Assembly (NCBI GenBank): GCA_020746105.1 | Contig: CM036619.1 | Coordinates: forward strand, 69,367,635 to 69,431,634 | Direction: 5' to 3' | Length of the DNA stretch: 64,000 nt | Source: Trogon surrucura | Taxonomy: Eukaryota > Chordata > Aves > Trogoniformes > Trogonidae | Shown here: positions 47,368 through 59,716 of the stretch, one piece after another | Position numbering within the stretch: position 1 is the first letter of the stretch | Layout: every line of letters begins with the position of its first letter | Notes under the pieces: model-generated | What the model was told of the DNA's origin: nothing | Database searches by the model: none | Seen by the model: only the letters and a program-made list of their open reading frames with translations | Program-made: the position numbers and the translations under genes

Positions 47368-47373
47368 TTTATT
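47368..47373 (-). terminator. LTR polyadenylation signal AATAAA
   Basis: Plus-strand TTTATT at this position gives AATAAA on the minus strand, about 180 bp from the U5 terminus at 47186. This is consistent with a retroviral R/U5 boundary. Confidence 0.6.
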
Positions 47374-48150
47374 AGAAGAACTAATCAGAGAGGAGTAGTG
47401 AGAAGTAAGAAAGAGCAAACAGATCTTAAAAACAGAACACCTTCCCCCCATCCCTCCCTTCTTCCCGGGCTTAACATCAATCCCAGTTTCTCCACCTCCT
47501 CCCCCCGAGTGGCGTAGGGGGACAGGGAATGGGGGCTGCGGTCAGTTCATCCGACGTTGGTTCCACCGCTTCTTCATTCCAGGTGAGGACTCTTCACTCT
47601 TCCCCAGGCCATTGTGGGGTCCCTCTCACGGGAGACAAGCTTCACACTACCTTCTCCGGTGTGAGTTGTCCCATGAAGGGCAATTCATCACAAACTGCCC
47701 AATGTGAGACACCTCACGAGGGGCAGCCCACCTTCAGGGGAAGCTGCTCCAGCGTGAGTCCCCCATAGTGTTACAGAAGTCCCACCGACCAACCTGCTCC
47801 AGCGTGGGCATTCCTCTCTTCCACGGGCTACAGGCTCCGGCAGCAACTTGCTCTGATGCGGGCTTCCCACGGGCTACAGTCCCCTTTCAGGCATCCACCC
47901 ACACGGTGTGGAGTCCTCTGCACGGTGGACATCTGCGCAGTGATCCTCACGGTGGACATCTGCACCTCGCCCATGGGCTGCAGGGGGACAACCCGCTTCA
48001 CCATGGTCTTCATCACGGACCCAGGGGACTCTCTACTCTGGCTCCTGGAGCTCATCCTCCCCCCCTCCTTCTTCACTGACCTTGGTGTCTGCACAGATTC
48101 TCACTCCTCCATCTCTGTGCCAGCTGTTATGGCGCAGTTCTTTTTCCCGT

Positions 48151-48160
48151 TCTTAAATAT
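48151..48160 (-). promoter_or_regulatory. TATA-like element of the solo LTR
   Basis: Minus-strand ATATTTAAGA lies about 190 bp inside the U3 terminus and about 780 bp upstream of the AATAAA signal, giving an unusually long predicted R region. Activity cannot be judged from sequence. Confidence 0.55.
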
Positions 48161-48350
48161 GTTTTTCACAGAGGCGTTCCTCTGCTGTCACCTTACTGAT
48201 AGGCTCAGCCTTGGCCAGTGGCGGGTCCCTCTTTGGAGCCGGCTGGCATTGGCTCTATCAATCTTGGGGAGCTTCTAACAGCTTCTTGCAGAAGCCACCC
48301 TGCAGCTCCCCTCCCTCACCGCCAAAATCCGGCCAGGCCAAACCAAAACA

Positions 48351-48355
48351 CAATG
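48351..48355. repeat. right target-site duplication of the solo LTR (CAATG)
   Basis: Exact partner of 47181-47185. The two copies mark the pre-integration site as one CAATG. Confidence 0.85.
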
Positions 48356-51300
48356 CAAACAAAGAGCTGTGATCTCCTTATATGCTCATGAAAGAGCATT
48401 TGGCCAGACAGTGTGTGCATAACCTGGTTCTCGATTGCACACAAATCTTGATTTCACACAAATTTTAAAAGTTATTTTATAAACTTAGTAGATTAGTGAG
48501 AGAATCAGATGAAGGTGTGAAAAACAAAGTTCTCAAAGTGAATATCTCCAGTGCCCAGTCAGTAGATTCCTCCTTTGGCTGTGGCTGCACTTGCGGGTAA
48601 TGGTTTCAGTGGTACCTGTAACAGTGTGGAATCTCAAAAAAAAAAAAAGAAAATAACAAGTTTACTCTGGGCATTATATAAATTTCATATTGATACCAGC
48701 TTCTATCTGTCAGCTGCCTTTCACTCTCTTAATGCCATTATTTTCAATTATACCAATTATTCCCCTGCTACACACATGCTTTAACATTATTTTATAGCTG
48801 TGTCCACTAAAATGCCTAGAGAACTCTAGTCATGTACACTTACATCTATTATTACGAATGGAAATTACTATTCTTAGGTGAAATCAAACAAGCGTCTTCA
48901 TAGGCTTCCAAACTTCAGATTTATTTATCTTTACTTTAAAAATTTCAGTACTAATATTAGCCTCTTGATCAAAAGTAACCAGCAGTGTCTCTTTCCTAGC
49001 CTGTACTGAACAGAAATTTTTAAAAAGTGCTTTTCAGGAATCTGGATATTTGGACTATGACTCAAGATACCATTATTGTGGCCTTAGCACAAAACTAAAG
49101 AGTAGGTGTATGGAAATGATAATGAAGGTTTTTTTATAATTGGTAATATAGGCCAATTAAAATAATATGCAATTACTTCTTTGTTATTATACATCCCTTA
49201 AGAAATTATAGCAATGGATGTTGCATTTTTTCTTGTAACTGTCTTGTCAAATATTTTTACTCCTTTCCAGTGAGAAGGTCTGGAAACGGTTATCCGTACT
49301 TTAACCTTCATGTGATCCCAGCCTGTGGGGTTTGAATGTCCTGATCTGTGCTGTCTTCAAGACAGTAATCCTACCTGTCTCTTCATGTGGAGGTGATCCT
49401 GATATTAGGTTCAGTCACAACTCGGTGACCTCAGTTGCTGATTTCTCCTGAAATAAAACTGTGGCTACAAGTAAAGAAAATCTATCCCCCTCTTTTTGTT
49501 TAGTAGTTCCATTGGTAATAAAAATTGCACAACGATTAAAAGCAATGATTGTATCTGCTGTGCACTGCATGGGTACCTCTTCATGCATTAGTAATACAGA
49601 TATTCAATAAAACCCTCATCTGCTTTCAGCTGACAATTGTTTAACTTTTCTTTACACAGAGGCTCATGTTCTTTTTGCAGTATGACAAAGCTTAATGGAG
49701 GTGTTGTGAAATGCTTTCACTGAAGATCTTCTTTAATTATAGATGTCCTGCGTGACAAGTTCTTCTTTAGCATATGTTTCTTCACTCCAAGAACACTGGT
49801 TTAAGTCAGTGATCAAAGTGTAGTTGAGAGAAATTCAGTATATTAATAAAACCAACTTCGCTCTTCATTAACTTCCCTCTTCCCCTGAAACTCAGCCCCA
49901 GCTCACCTGAATCAACCAGGATTTCTTAAGGTGACATTTATACCAGGTCCAGCCTGTTGAATCACCACAGAAATCAAAATTAGGTTCAGCTCACTGTCTT
50001 CTACAAGAGGAGCTTGGGTACTCTTTCAGCATTTCTCTTGTGACTTTTTGCTTTTCTGCACTATACAACATTGCCTTTTGGGGAGAAAAAGTGAACCTTG
50101 TCTAACCGATCACTTTGAAATTTAAAAAATTCAGTTCAAATGTTTTGCAATACATCTGTATCTGCCTGGCTCTTTGCAATCCACTTTTCCTTCAGAGAAA
50201 CAGGTCAAATCTGAAAATTCATTCAACTTTTTTTTTTCCCACAGCTATATTTAAACTACTTTAAAGCCAGCATATTTGTTTCTACAGTGTTTAGAAAGTT
50301 AAACCTTGTGTGTAGGTACACTGAAAAGTATTTAAACCATACTTAATCCAGTTGAAAAGATTTATTCTCTACCATGTTAGATTCAACTAGGTAAAGGATG
50401 ACTTAAATGGATTGCACAAATTTTCATTTGTGCCCTACACTGGTACAACATAGGTGATTTACGTGAAAATGAGGGAATGTTGAGTTAATGAGTATTCGTA
50501 TAACCTGAATGAGAAAATAGTACTGAGAGACAATTAAATTGCCTCTGCCTGTTTGTATCAACAAGGTATCAATTCTAAAGTGCGAAGAAGGAAACATCCT
50601 CTTAAATATGGGTATGACTAGTTCACACACTAAAAGGCTGTGTAGAGAATCATGGGAAATAATTACAGAAGCAAAATACATTCTGGATCACTTTATCACA
50701 TAACATGGCTGAGCTTACATGCGGTTAGAAACTGATCTGGGTTTGGGAATTGTTTTGGGTTTTGTTTCCATTACTTTGCAGCTTGTAGTGCTGACAGTAA
50801 GCTTTGCAGAATGTCATAAAAGGTCAGTGGTGGAGTTAGCCTTCAGCCGTAACTGTATCTTAACTATGATGTAGAGGTTACAGAAACATGTAAATACATT
50901 TTTTGTTAATGGCAGTTTAATTTTATTACCTCTTTGGTTATTAGGAGTCAAATGTATCACCTACAGATGCTTACACTTTGCACCTTAAAAGTTGTGTGTG
51001 ATGCGCTCATTAATTACACTGTTTTGGAAGTTCTTGTATGTCTATTATGTCTCAAAAACCAGAAATATGTTGCACTCCTCCAAGAGTCCAAATTTCTTAC
51101 AATAGTCCAGGTAAAGACTTAAGTTTGGAAGACCCAACCAGATTATGCCAAATCCTTGAATGATAATGAGACAGAATTCTCTGTGTACTGTATCTATAGG
51201 ATATATATTCTGTTCTGAGCAGTGTTGGTTAGACAGTTAAAAAAGAGCAACAAAATGAACTTTCAATGTAAAATAATTTTTATTCAATTTATGTGCTTAA

Positions 51301-54300
51301 TACTCAACACAATTATTTTTAACAGCTTGCCAAAAAAGCACTTGATAGTAAAAGTTACAAAATCATTATATAAAAAGATTATTTCTCATTTGCTCCATTT
51401 AATTCTTACAGGAAGTACTGTGAAGTCATATGTAAAAAAATCCCTCATATTTATTGATCACAGTTGTATATATTAATTAGAGCTTTTTATGAAAATAAAG
51501 TGTTAAGAAGTTTACTATAATTGCATAAAAGCTGAAATTAATTAACTGGACAAAGATTTTTCTATTCTCTCAAACAACAGAGAATATCTTTACTTGATAT
51601 AAATTGATATTGTTCAACTGACTTCAGCAGAGACAGAGATTTCAGAAACCAATGCTGTGGACTAACATATTGAAACGCAAGATACCTTTAAAAACACTTG
51701 ATACATTTTAACAAGCTATTTTAACTTTAGCAGGGTATATTCTCTCTTGTCATTCAGAGACAGCTTTACTGTCCAATGATATTCCAGTAAGTGAACATTT
51801 TTAATAATGTTTTTCACAAAATACAATAGAAAAGTGAGAAAAAAATGTAGCCTTCCAACAGATTAAAAGGTTGTGAAAAAATTCAAATCAGAAATGCTGA
51901 GATATTTGTTAGCAGTATTTTTTATTTACACAGCATTTTTCTTCCTCCTTGAGCTGAAAAACTTTTGAAAACCAGACGTTACATCCTCAGTAACAAACCT
52001 ATGTGGTCAAGGGCAACTGTTCAATTTTAAGTGGTAATATGGGTAAACTGGAGAAGGTGCAAAGGGCAATTTCTTTTACAAGATCTAAACCACACTTTAG
52101 CACTCATGAGGGCGTTTTATCTCTTTTATTTTGTGTTATTTTTAAAACTCAGGTTATTCCAGCTTTCTAAGTAAAATAATTTGCAAACTTAAGCTTGGGC
52201 CCAAGGTCTTAAGAACTTTGTTACTTTCTTGCCAATTAATTCCATTTTATGCACATCTTATGTCTGAAACCTTTACATCTTGCTCCTCCTCATAACACCT
52301 TTAGGAAAGAATTATTGAATTTTTTCTAATTTTTTTTTAAACTCTTGTAAGAAGAGGTGAAGGTGTAAACAAGCGCAGAAGTGCTGCTGTAATGACACAA
52401 GTCATGAGTCACTGGCTCATACGAAGGGCTCACAGGAGAAAAAGCAAGCTAGGTTCAGCTCATTTTTTTGTTAGCCCTTCCTCAAGACAGTTTAATGTAA
52501 CCAATTAGAGAAAGAATATGCCAGGTTTACCTAATTTGGAAGTGAAGACAGCAGAGAGGTTACCAAATGGGGTGTAAGCGGGAGGGTTGTAAACAATATA
52601 GTTTGTCAAACCTTTTGAACCATTCTTTCCCATTGATTCAAATCTCATGCCTTTGCCACAGATTGTCATTTTCTGTCCTACACTGACATTAGCCCTCACT
52701 TTGATCACGGAAGTTGATTCTGTTCCATTTAACCAGTTAAAGTTTAAATATTTGATCTAATCAACTTTTCTAGGCTCTGTAATAATGGAGGAAGAGAGCT
52801 CCATCTCTAGAGGTGAAATCATACTGACCTAGGTGGAGTCTCTGAAACTTGTAGATGCCTTTTAGTTGAATTAAGAGTGAAGGCCATTTCAAACTTTCAT
52901 ACATCTGCAGGAAGGCTGATGAACACCTATACTCATTCTGTGCAGGAATCATCAAGTAATAATGAGAAAAAAGAAATATTCTTTGATTATTTTGGAGAGG
53001 AAATGTTCTGTATTAACTTCCTCAGAGGCCGAGATTCTCTCCTGCTCCTCTTGGTCCAAATAGGGAGACAGAAGAATGCTAATATTTTATTATTTCCCAT
53101 AAAATATATATAATATATATGAAATTTTGTGTTGTGTTTTGCATTTAAAGAAAGAAGACTAATTAAAATAATTAATTAAGGTTAACTTTTAGTGACATAC
53201 TTCAGAAGAGTAGAATTTCTTTTTCTAAGACAAATCCAGCTGAGTGATATTTTTATTCTTCTGGTGGATTAGCAAAATTAAGGTAGTTTGATTAATGTGA
53301 CTACATATTTTGAATGTTGAAATAGATTTCCCATGTAACTTTTATAATGAATAATTGTAAAATTCTATCTTTTTCTCTCTTGATGTGAATTTAGTTTGAT
53401 AGTTTTGTTTTCCACTTCTGTGTGTACTATGCCAATACCTCTGCTTAAAAAAAAATAAAAAAGCCTTCTGTGTGTCTCTTCAGTTTTACATCAGCTTAGA
53501 ACATAAATGAGAGATACTTTGGCTCTAAACAAACGCAAAAACCGCATTTGTTTCTTCACGTTTTGACTCCAGAATTTAAATCTTTGAAATTCATTCAGTG
53601 TATTGCAGTAGGAAGTCAGATCTTTCTCTGTCCTCTGTATTTCTATTGTTTTTTTTTGTAAAAAGTAGCACCCTGATATGCCCTGACAGTCTTTAGCACA
53701 AAATCCAAACATCTGAAAGAATAAGTACTTTATATTGTGCATAGGTTTTTGTTGTTTGTGTTTTTCATATTTCTCATGTCTGATAGTTATATTAATAGAA
53801 AAGTGAACTTCAAAAGAAAAAATGCCATTTTAATAATATTTAATATGGATAATTAGCTTACTTAGCACCACAGTATTAGGAAATTTGGTGAGTGATTTGT
53901 TTGTATGTGTTGATTACAAATTTAAATATTTTTCTTTGCAGCTCAAATGCTTTATTAAAGCTGCTCTACATTTTTTCCAAGTTTCATTTTATTTTGTTTG
54001 ATGAACAATTATTACTTCTAATGCATTTGCAAAATGTTGTCATTAAATACATGATGAAAATGCTGTATCTGCTTTGATGTAGCATTTGATTCCCGAGCTG
54101 AAGAATCACCGTCTAAATGTGTCAAGCTATATATACTTAATGCAAGAGTAAAATGTAAATATGGACAAGAAAGAAGGATTGGCTGTCTAGAATGGAGTAA
54201 AAACATGCTTACTTATTTTACATGTAAAAGCATTAGCACGGATTAGTATTTAAATACTTTGATTTACAGGGAATTGTGTGCAAGAAAGTTTTAATGGTTT

Positions 54301-54914
54301 AATGATACATCTTTTCCATGAGCAACTTTTTTCCCTTGACAACTGTCTTCTGTACATGCATGACAAACTCCAGTGTATGTATTCATGATAAATTGCTTAT
54401 ACACATGAAAACCTAAAGCCTCCTGAAAATTAGGTCAGTGTGAACAAATGAAAGCTGGGCGCAACAGAGAGTGAATCCTCTGATACATTTCTCTGAAGAA
54501 GAATGTCTTAATATGGGAAAAGATGCAAATGTCTTCAGCTCCATCTTTGTTTATCTTCTTACTTTTTTCCAGTTTTAAATAGATGGCTAATAGTTTGGGG
54601 GGATTTTCTATATCCACGTTGATAAAGACAGTGTTCTTTTAAATCTAAAAATAGAGATCTCCTATGGACAGTTGGTTTCCTTTTACAGTCTTCTGCAGTC
54701 TCTGTTTCTTCTTATGCTTCCCTTCCTTTCTTTCACAATTGTGAAAAGTCTCAGAGTGAATGTTTTCAGTATTTTTATTTTTCCTTGGTACAATCAATAT
54801 TTTCCAGAAAGTTGATCCCTCTTGTCTTTTGATTTTTCTTGTACCTTTTTCTGCTTTTATTTATTTACCTTCAGCCAAGAGGAGAATACCCTTTCCCTTA
54901 TGTTCATTCAGCTC

Positions 54915-54944
54915 ACTGTGGAATGATCCACTGTGGAATGATCC
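54915..54944. repeat. exact 15-bp tandem pair
   Basis: ACTGTGGAATGATCC occurs at 54915-54929 and again at 54930-54944 without mismatch. The length is a multiple of three but no coding context supports a protein. Confidence 0.9.
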
Positions 54945-57900
54945 ACCAACACCACTCATTGTCTGAGGACACAGTAAGAACAAGTTGCTCTCTCACAGAG
55001 CTTTCAATGAAATGAAAGGACTCTTCCCCTAAGAAGACCAAAAAAGGCTTTTGAAGTCCAAAAGCAATCTCTTATATCAAGTAGAATGACAGAAGTCCTG
55101 TTTTAAAAATTGAGAAAACTCAGCAGAAAGCAGAAGGTTTGCAAACAAATCTTGCTCTGCCTTGCAGGACAGGTTCTTGCATCCAGGTCTGTTTTCACTC
55201 AACACAGTGGCTTTCTGAGCTGTGGCAAATTCTGCATAATTCCTTCACTCCCTAGGAAGCCTCTTCTTCGACCACACTTGGGAATGTGTTTTCTCCCTTT
55301 TCCTCTCAGAGATATCTCAGTATTTTCTTGTGCTGCATACCTTATGCTTCTCATGACTCTCTCAGCCTTTTCCTCTTCTGCGAGTATAAAATGCTACAAG
55401 GATAAGCAAGATCAATTCCTGCCATCAAATGCCATCTGACCTGGTTGTTTCCTTTTTTAAGGAGGTGCAACATACAAACTAAGAATAAAATCATCAAACA
55501 GATTCTCTTCCTCACATAAAACTTATAGCAAATTGATGTATGTTAATTATTAGTGAAAGAATAACTTTAAAATACAGTACGCAACCCATGGTGATCACCT
55601 TCCACATGATCTGCCATGTCATTTGTGTCTTGAGTAATAACAGAGAAATAAGGTTTCAGGAATAGCTTGAGTTAAAAGAGATAAGGAGTTTAGAGGAGAG
55701 GAAGAAATCTTTTAAATAGTCTTTATTTGTTCTTGAGTCAATGAATATTCTTCAGTACTTCAACTAATTAACTTATTTCTAATACGTTACTTGCATTATG
55801 CTGAAATTTTTTTTCATTGTTTGTATTCTACCTTGGAGACAAGGAAGCCTTTTGCTACTGTTTTTTTTCGTCAGATTGCAACCTACAGAACAAAGTACTT
55901 CAGCTGCTGGGTGTAATGGGCTATCTAAACAGCATAACATGTTTATCCTCCTTGACAGACAAAATGTAAAGACCAATAAGCAGCAAATCTTAAATACTAA
56001 AAAGCAAACTTCTCTACATTCCTTTCCAGTGTGTGAAGGTGGCTGCTGCAAAGGGGTCCAGAGCTTGGAAGTGGAAGTGCCCTGTTTTATTATAGTGTAA
56101 CTGTGCTGTCTGGAGTCTGCTCCCATAGCTGTTAGTTCCTTCTTCCACTCTTGATTCTGTACAGTAGCTTCAGGGTTTTCCCAGATTCAACCAACTCCAC
56201 CATCTTCCATCACGCTCTCCCAGATGCAGTTCTGCTGCCTGCTCCTTCCTGACTATTTTTTCAATTATTCCATCTCCAACAGTGTGGCAGACCTTGTATC
56301 AGACTGTGTCTCTCCACTTTTCTTCCTCCACCCAGAAACTCTTCCCCCACAGGCACCCTCAGTTTCTCCTAAGGAAAAAGTAATCTGCCTCTCCCTTCAG
56401 AAGTTCCCCCCTTCCAGAGAGCACTATAGCCAGTGCTAGGAAGTAATTTTCTTCTTGCTGCCCAGATATGACATATTTAACAAAATATATGATCTACGAT
56501 ATTTACAGAGTAAGCATAAGCTGAGTAGTTCTGCCTTTCATTAGAGATTCATTTATGTAAGGTAGTAGAAAGAATATTAATTATAAAATGTTTGGGGTTT
56601 TTTTCCTGTAATTCTACTTAGCTCTTTTCTGAAGTATGGGCTGGAGTTTTCTCTTTTCATGATATTTTGGAAAAGATTCAGAATTAAGCCTCAAGATTAG
56701 TGTATGTAAAACCACACAAAGTGGATGTTGCAGATTCCCAGGTATAACATACACAGATTATATTAAGCATAACAATCAAAAGGCTATATGTCACTGTAAT
56801 TAGGACACTGTGAACAGCATAAGATACGTTATGGATATATTTTAAATAAAAGCTCTCAAGCTATGCACGTTCTTCATACACTGCCAAAGCCAAATATTTT
56901 AAAGAGTGGGGTTTCGATGTAAAAGCCTGTGGAAGAAATAACAGGTATGATTGCAAGAAATCACAGGTATGATAAAAGGGGAAAGCTCTAAAATCACAGG
57001 GAGCTAGTGAGGCGCATTTCTGTAAAAGCCAGAAGGTAAGAATAAAATCTAAAAGTCTGAGACAAAAGACACAGACATGACATGGGATATATAACAAGCT
57101 TTCCTATTGTCATTTCTGAAAGAATTCAACTCTTGGTATACATGGTGTTCATTTGCTTCTATACATTATCTGAGTAGCAACTACAGTCCTTTCTAATGCA
57201 GGTAACAGTGGCACAACAAAAGTAGTAATGTGAATATTCAGTATATGCCTGTTGTTTTCCATGATTTTCACGTTCTGTTCAGACTACTTACCTTCCTCCA
57301 TATATGAATGGAACTTACTCTTTGTTACTGGATCAATGTCTCTGTCAAAAGAGTGACTACCTGAGTGTGCTGCTCAGATTATTCTTTACAAGGGTATGTC
57401 TGTGAAGCATGGTACAGATGTGTTGATGTCATGACATGACATGTTCTTGCTAACTCTAAGGAGTAAAGACACACATATACAAGTTTAGTTGTTACTGAGT
57501 CATCTGCAGAAGTCTTCTAGTGACCCATGGTATGTATCATGAATGCTAATGAATGCTGAAGTTTGTGCTACTGTTTTACCAGTGTTGTTTTCTACATCAG
57601 TTGCTGGTATGTTACACGTTAGCAGTAATAAATCTTCATCATATAGTTAATCAAAACTAGCCTATTAGAAGTGGAGAGTCATTCTTGCAATCAGTCCAGT
57701 AACTTCACCCACAGCTCTCCCTCACTAAGCTGTCTGTGGTCTCCATCCAGTGTGCAAACAAATGGGTTCTTAGGTTTCCCTCACTGGTCTCACACAGAGC
57801 AGCAGTGATAGTAGTGTGAGGAAAACATTTTTTAAAAATAACACCTAAATGAAAAAATTGCTATTAATGCAGACAGTTTTGAAGATATATGAAAGCAGCA

Positions 57901-59702
57901 TATGGTAGCAAGAAAATTGTTAGATCTGAAACTGTAAAAACATTTCTAACAAATTTGCTGGTTTTTCTCCTTTTCTAATCTCTTGATTATCCATTAAATA
58001 TGCTGTTTTGCTAGGTTTTATATCTGGTTGGTTTGACTTCATAGCCTGTACCTGAGGGTTGATGTCACATGGATTAAATCAGTTCAGAAGAAGGAAAGTC
58101 TTAAACGGGAAAATACAGTGCAGGAATTTGTTGTTGGATGCTTGGGAGGATTATCAGCTGCCAGGCAAAATAGTCTGAACTCTACAAGAAAAGCAGGCAA
58201 GCTGCCAACTCATCCCAAAGTGAAAATCAAGCTCCAGCCTACTCTCTTACTCAGTCTCCTCCACTGATTATAGAGCACAATCGAGCACTAGCTAAAGGTT
58301 TTGCTGTAAGCAAGCACTAAATGATACATCATTTCAGATATGATCTAGTTGAATTGATTTGTTCATGATTTATTAATTCATAATAAGTAAATCTCTTAAT
58401 CATTCTAATCTACAGTGCTCCAGTTTACATCATGGAGCAGTCTTAAAGTATAAAAACGAGATTCCTTTTCACTCAAATTTGTCTGGGAAACGCTGCAGAA
58501 GCTCACCTAGTATCTTCCAGCTGGTAAAAGGCATTTGTTTCATTAAATTGAACTAGAACTAACCCAAAATAAGAGCTTAAAATGCGTAGAGTGTGGATTT
58601 TTGATCCTGACTCCAGCCATTATCTTGAAAGTACTGCTCCTCTTGCACCACAGCACTGTCTAATGGAAGAATTTTAGGTTCATTTTCATTACAGTAAATT
58701 GAATTTCTGTCCTTGAAAATTGCATAGGTAACATTGCATATCAGCTGTTCTGGTATTTCTTGCAAGGCATCATGTCAGGTCCTCTGGTCTATAACTATCT
58801 GGGCTGGTTTTATCCCTTTAAAACATTGACACATTGGTTCTGCTCCTGTTTGCCATTTAAAGCTACACTAAACATGGGAAGAGTATTCTTCAGTCAACCT
58901 TATGAAGCTCTTGTCCAGGCTAAGTCTCTTTGCTTCTGTTGCAGCTGGACCTCTGAATTCTCGGTCTGGACCAGGCACATGTTGTTCAGCTATGTTACAA
59001 ATACAGAAGAGCTCTGGACAAGACAGAGCTAGTCCAAGACAGAGCTCTGCCTTTTGGTTAGCCAGAAACTGGAAAGTAGCTAGGAAACATGGGACTGTCT
59101 GAAATACTGTATGTTTATTTAGGGGATGATATGGGTGGCTTGGAATGACCTGGTGCATGTGTAAGAGGACACATAAGGACAATAGTTCCAAATAGAAAGG
59201 AAATGGCAATGTAAGACACAAGTAGAAAAGGAATGGAAACACAAGACAAATCTGTGTGAAACCAGAGTTCATGAGTTTCATAAACTCGCAGAATAGATTT
59301 TAAATAGAAATTAGTATTTTCTACTGCTCAGGTTTCTCACACAAGTATACAAGACACTCAGACATTTCAATAACTTTGAATTTGAAATTCATCTCTGAGT
59401 TTTTCCGCCTTTTCTGGTATTAGGTTCAAGCAGTTCACCCCAAATAATGTCACCTTTAGGCTTGACCCCTTCTGTTGAACTATAATGAGTATTTCACATT
59501 TTCTAAAAGTTTTATTCCATTGCTACACAACAACTGCATACTGTTAGGTCTTTTTGAGTAGTGGAGTCTAAATTTTCCATCACCATTATATTTCCATATG
59601 TGTTAGATTACAATGAAAGTTTGTCAGCTGCTTTAGTTTGGTGTTTGCTTTTATTTTTTTGTCCCCAAAATTAATCTTTGGATATTTTCTAAAGATCATG
59701 GA

Positions 59703-59716
59703 ATCATAGAATCATA
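59703..59716 (-). mobile_element. possible CR1 tail remnant
   Basis: ATCATAGAATCATA matches the inverted ATTCTATG octamer pattern, but the sequence after it does not show a recognisable reversed CR1 3'UTR. It may be a heavily truncated or decayed insertion, or chance. Confidence 0.35.

Larger units (their letters stand above)
47186..48350 (-). mobile_element. complete avian ERV solo LTR, 1165 bp, with 5-bp target duplication
   Basis: The element starts TGTCCTGGTTTGACCC and ends CCAAACCAAAACA on the plus strand, giving TG...CA termini. CAATG flanks it on both sides (47181-47185 and 48351-48355). On the minus strand it has a TATA-like ATATTTAAGA (48151-48160) and an AATAAA signal (47368-47373), so transcription would run leftward. 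Between them lies a GC-rich segment with imperfect repeats of CTCCAGCGTGGG and CACGGGCTACAG type. I recognise this architecture from memory as a common avian LTR. No gag, pol or env sequence is present. The plus-strand frames inside it are composition artefacts. A 5-bp duplication is usual for class III (ERVL) and some class I elements, but class is not settled. Confidence 0.88.

Noticed and set aside
47529-48278. Plus- and minus-strand frames up to 140 codons
   Set aside because: They lie wholly inside the GC-rich part of the solo LTR, overlap in several frames and have no domain.
52505-52708. 67-codon minus-strand frame with a Gly/Lys-rich stretch
   Set aside because: No family recognised, no splice-site support, and the length is typical of chance frames.
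55110-56440. Cluster of 70-115-codon frames on both strands
   Set aside because: The frames overlap each other, have no recognisable domain, and are explained by locally fewer stop codons in a pyrimidine-leaning block.
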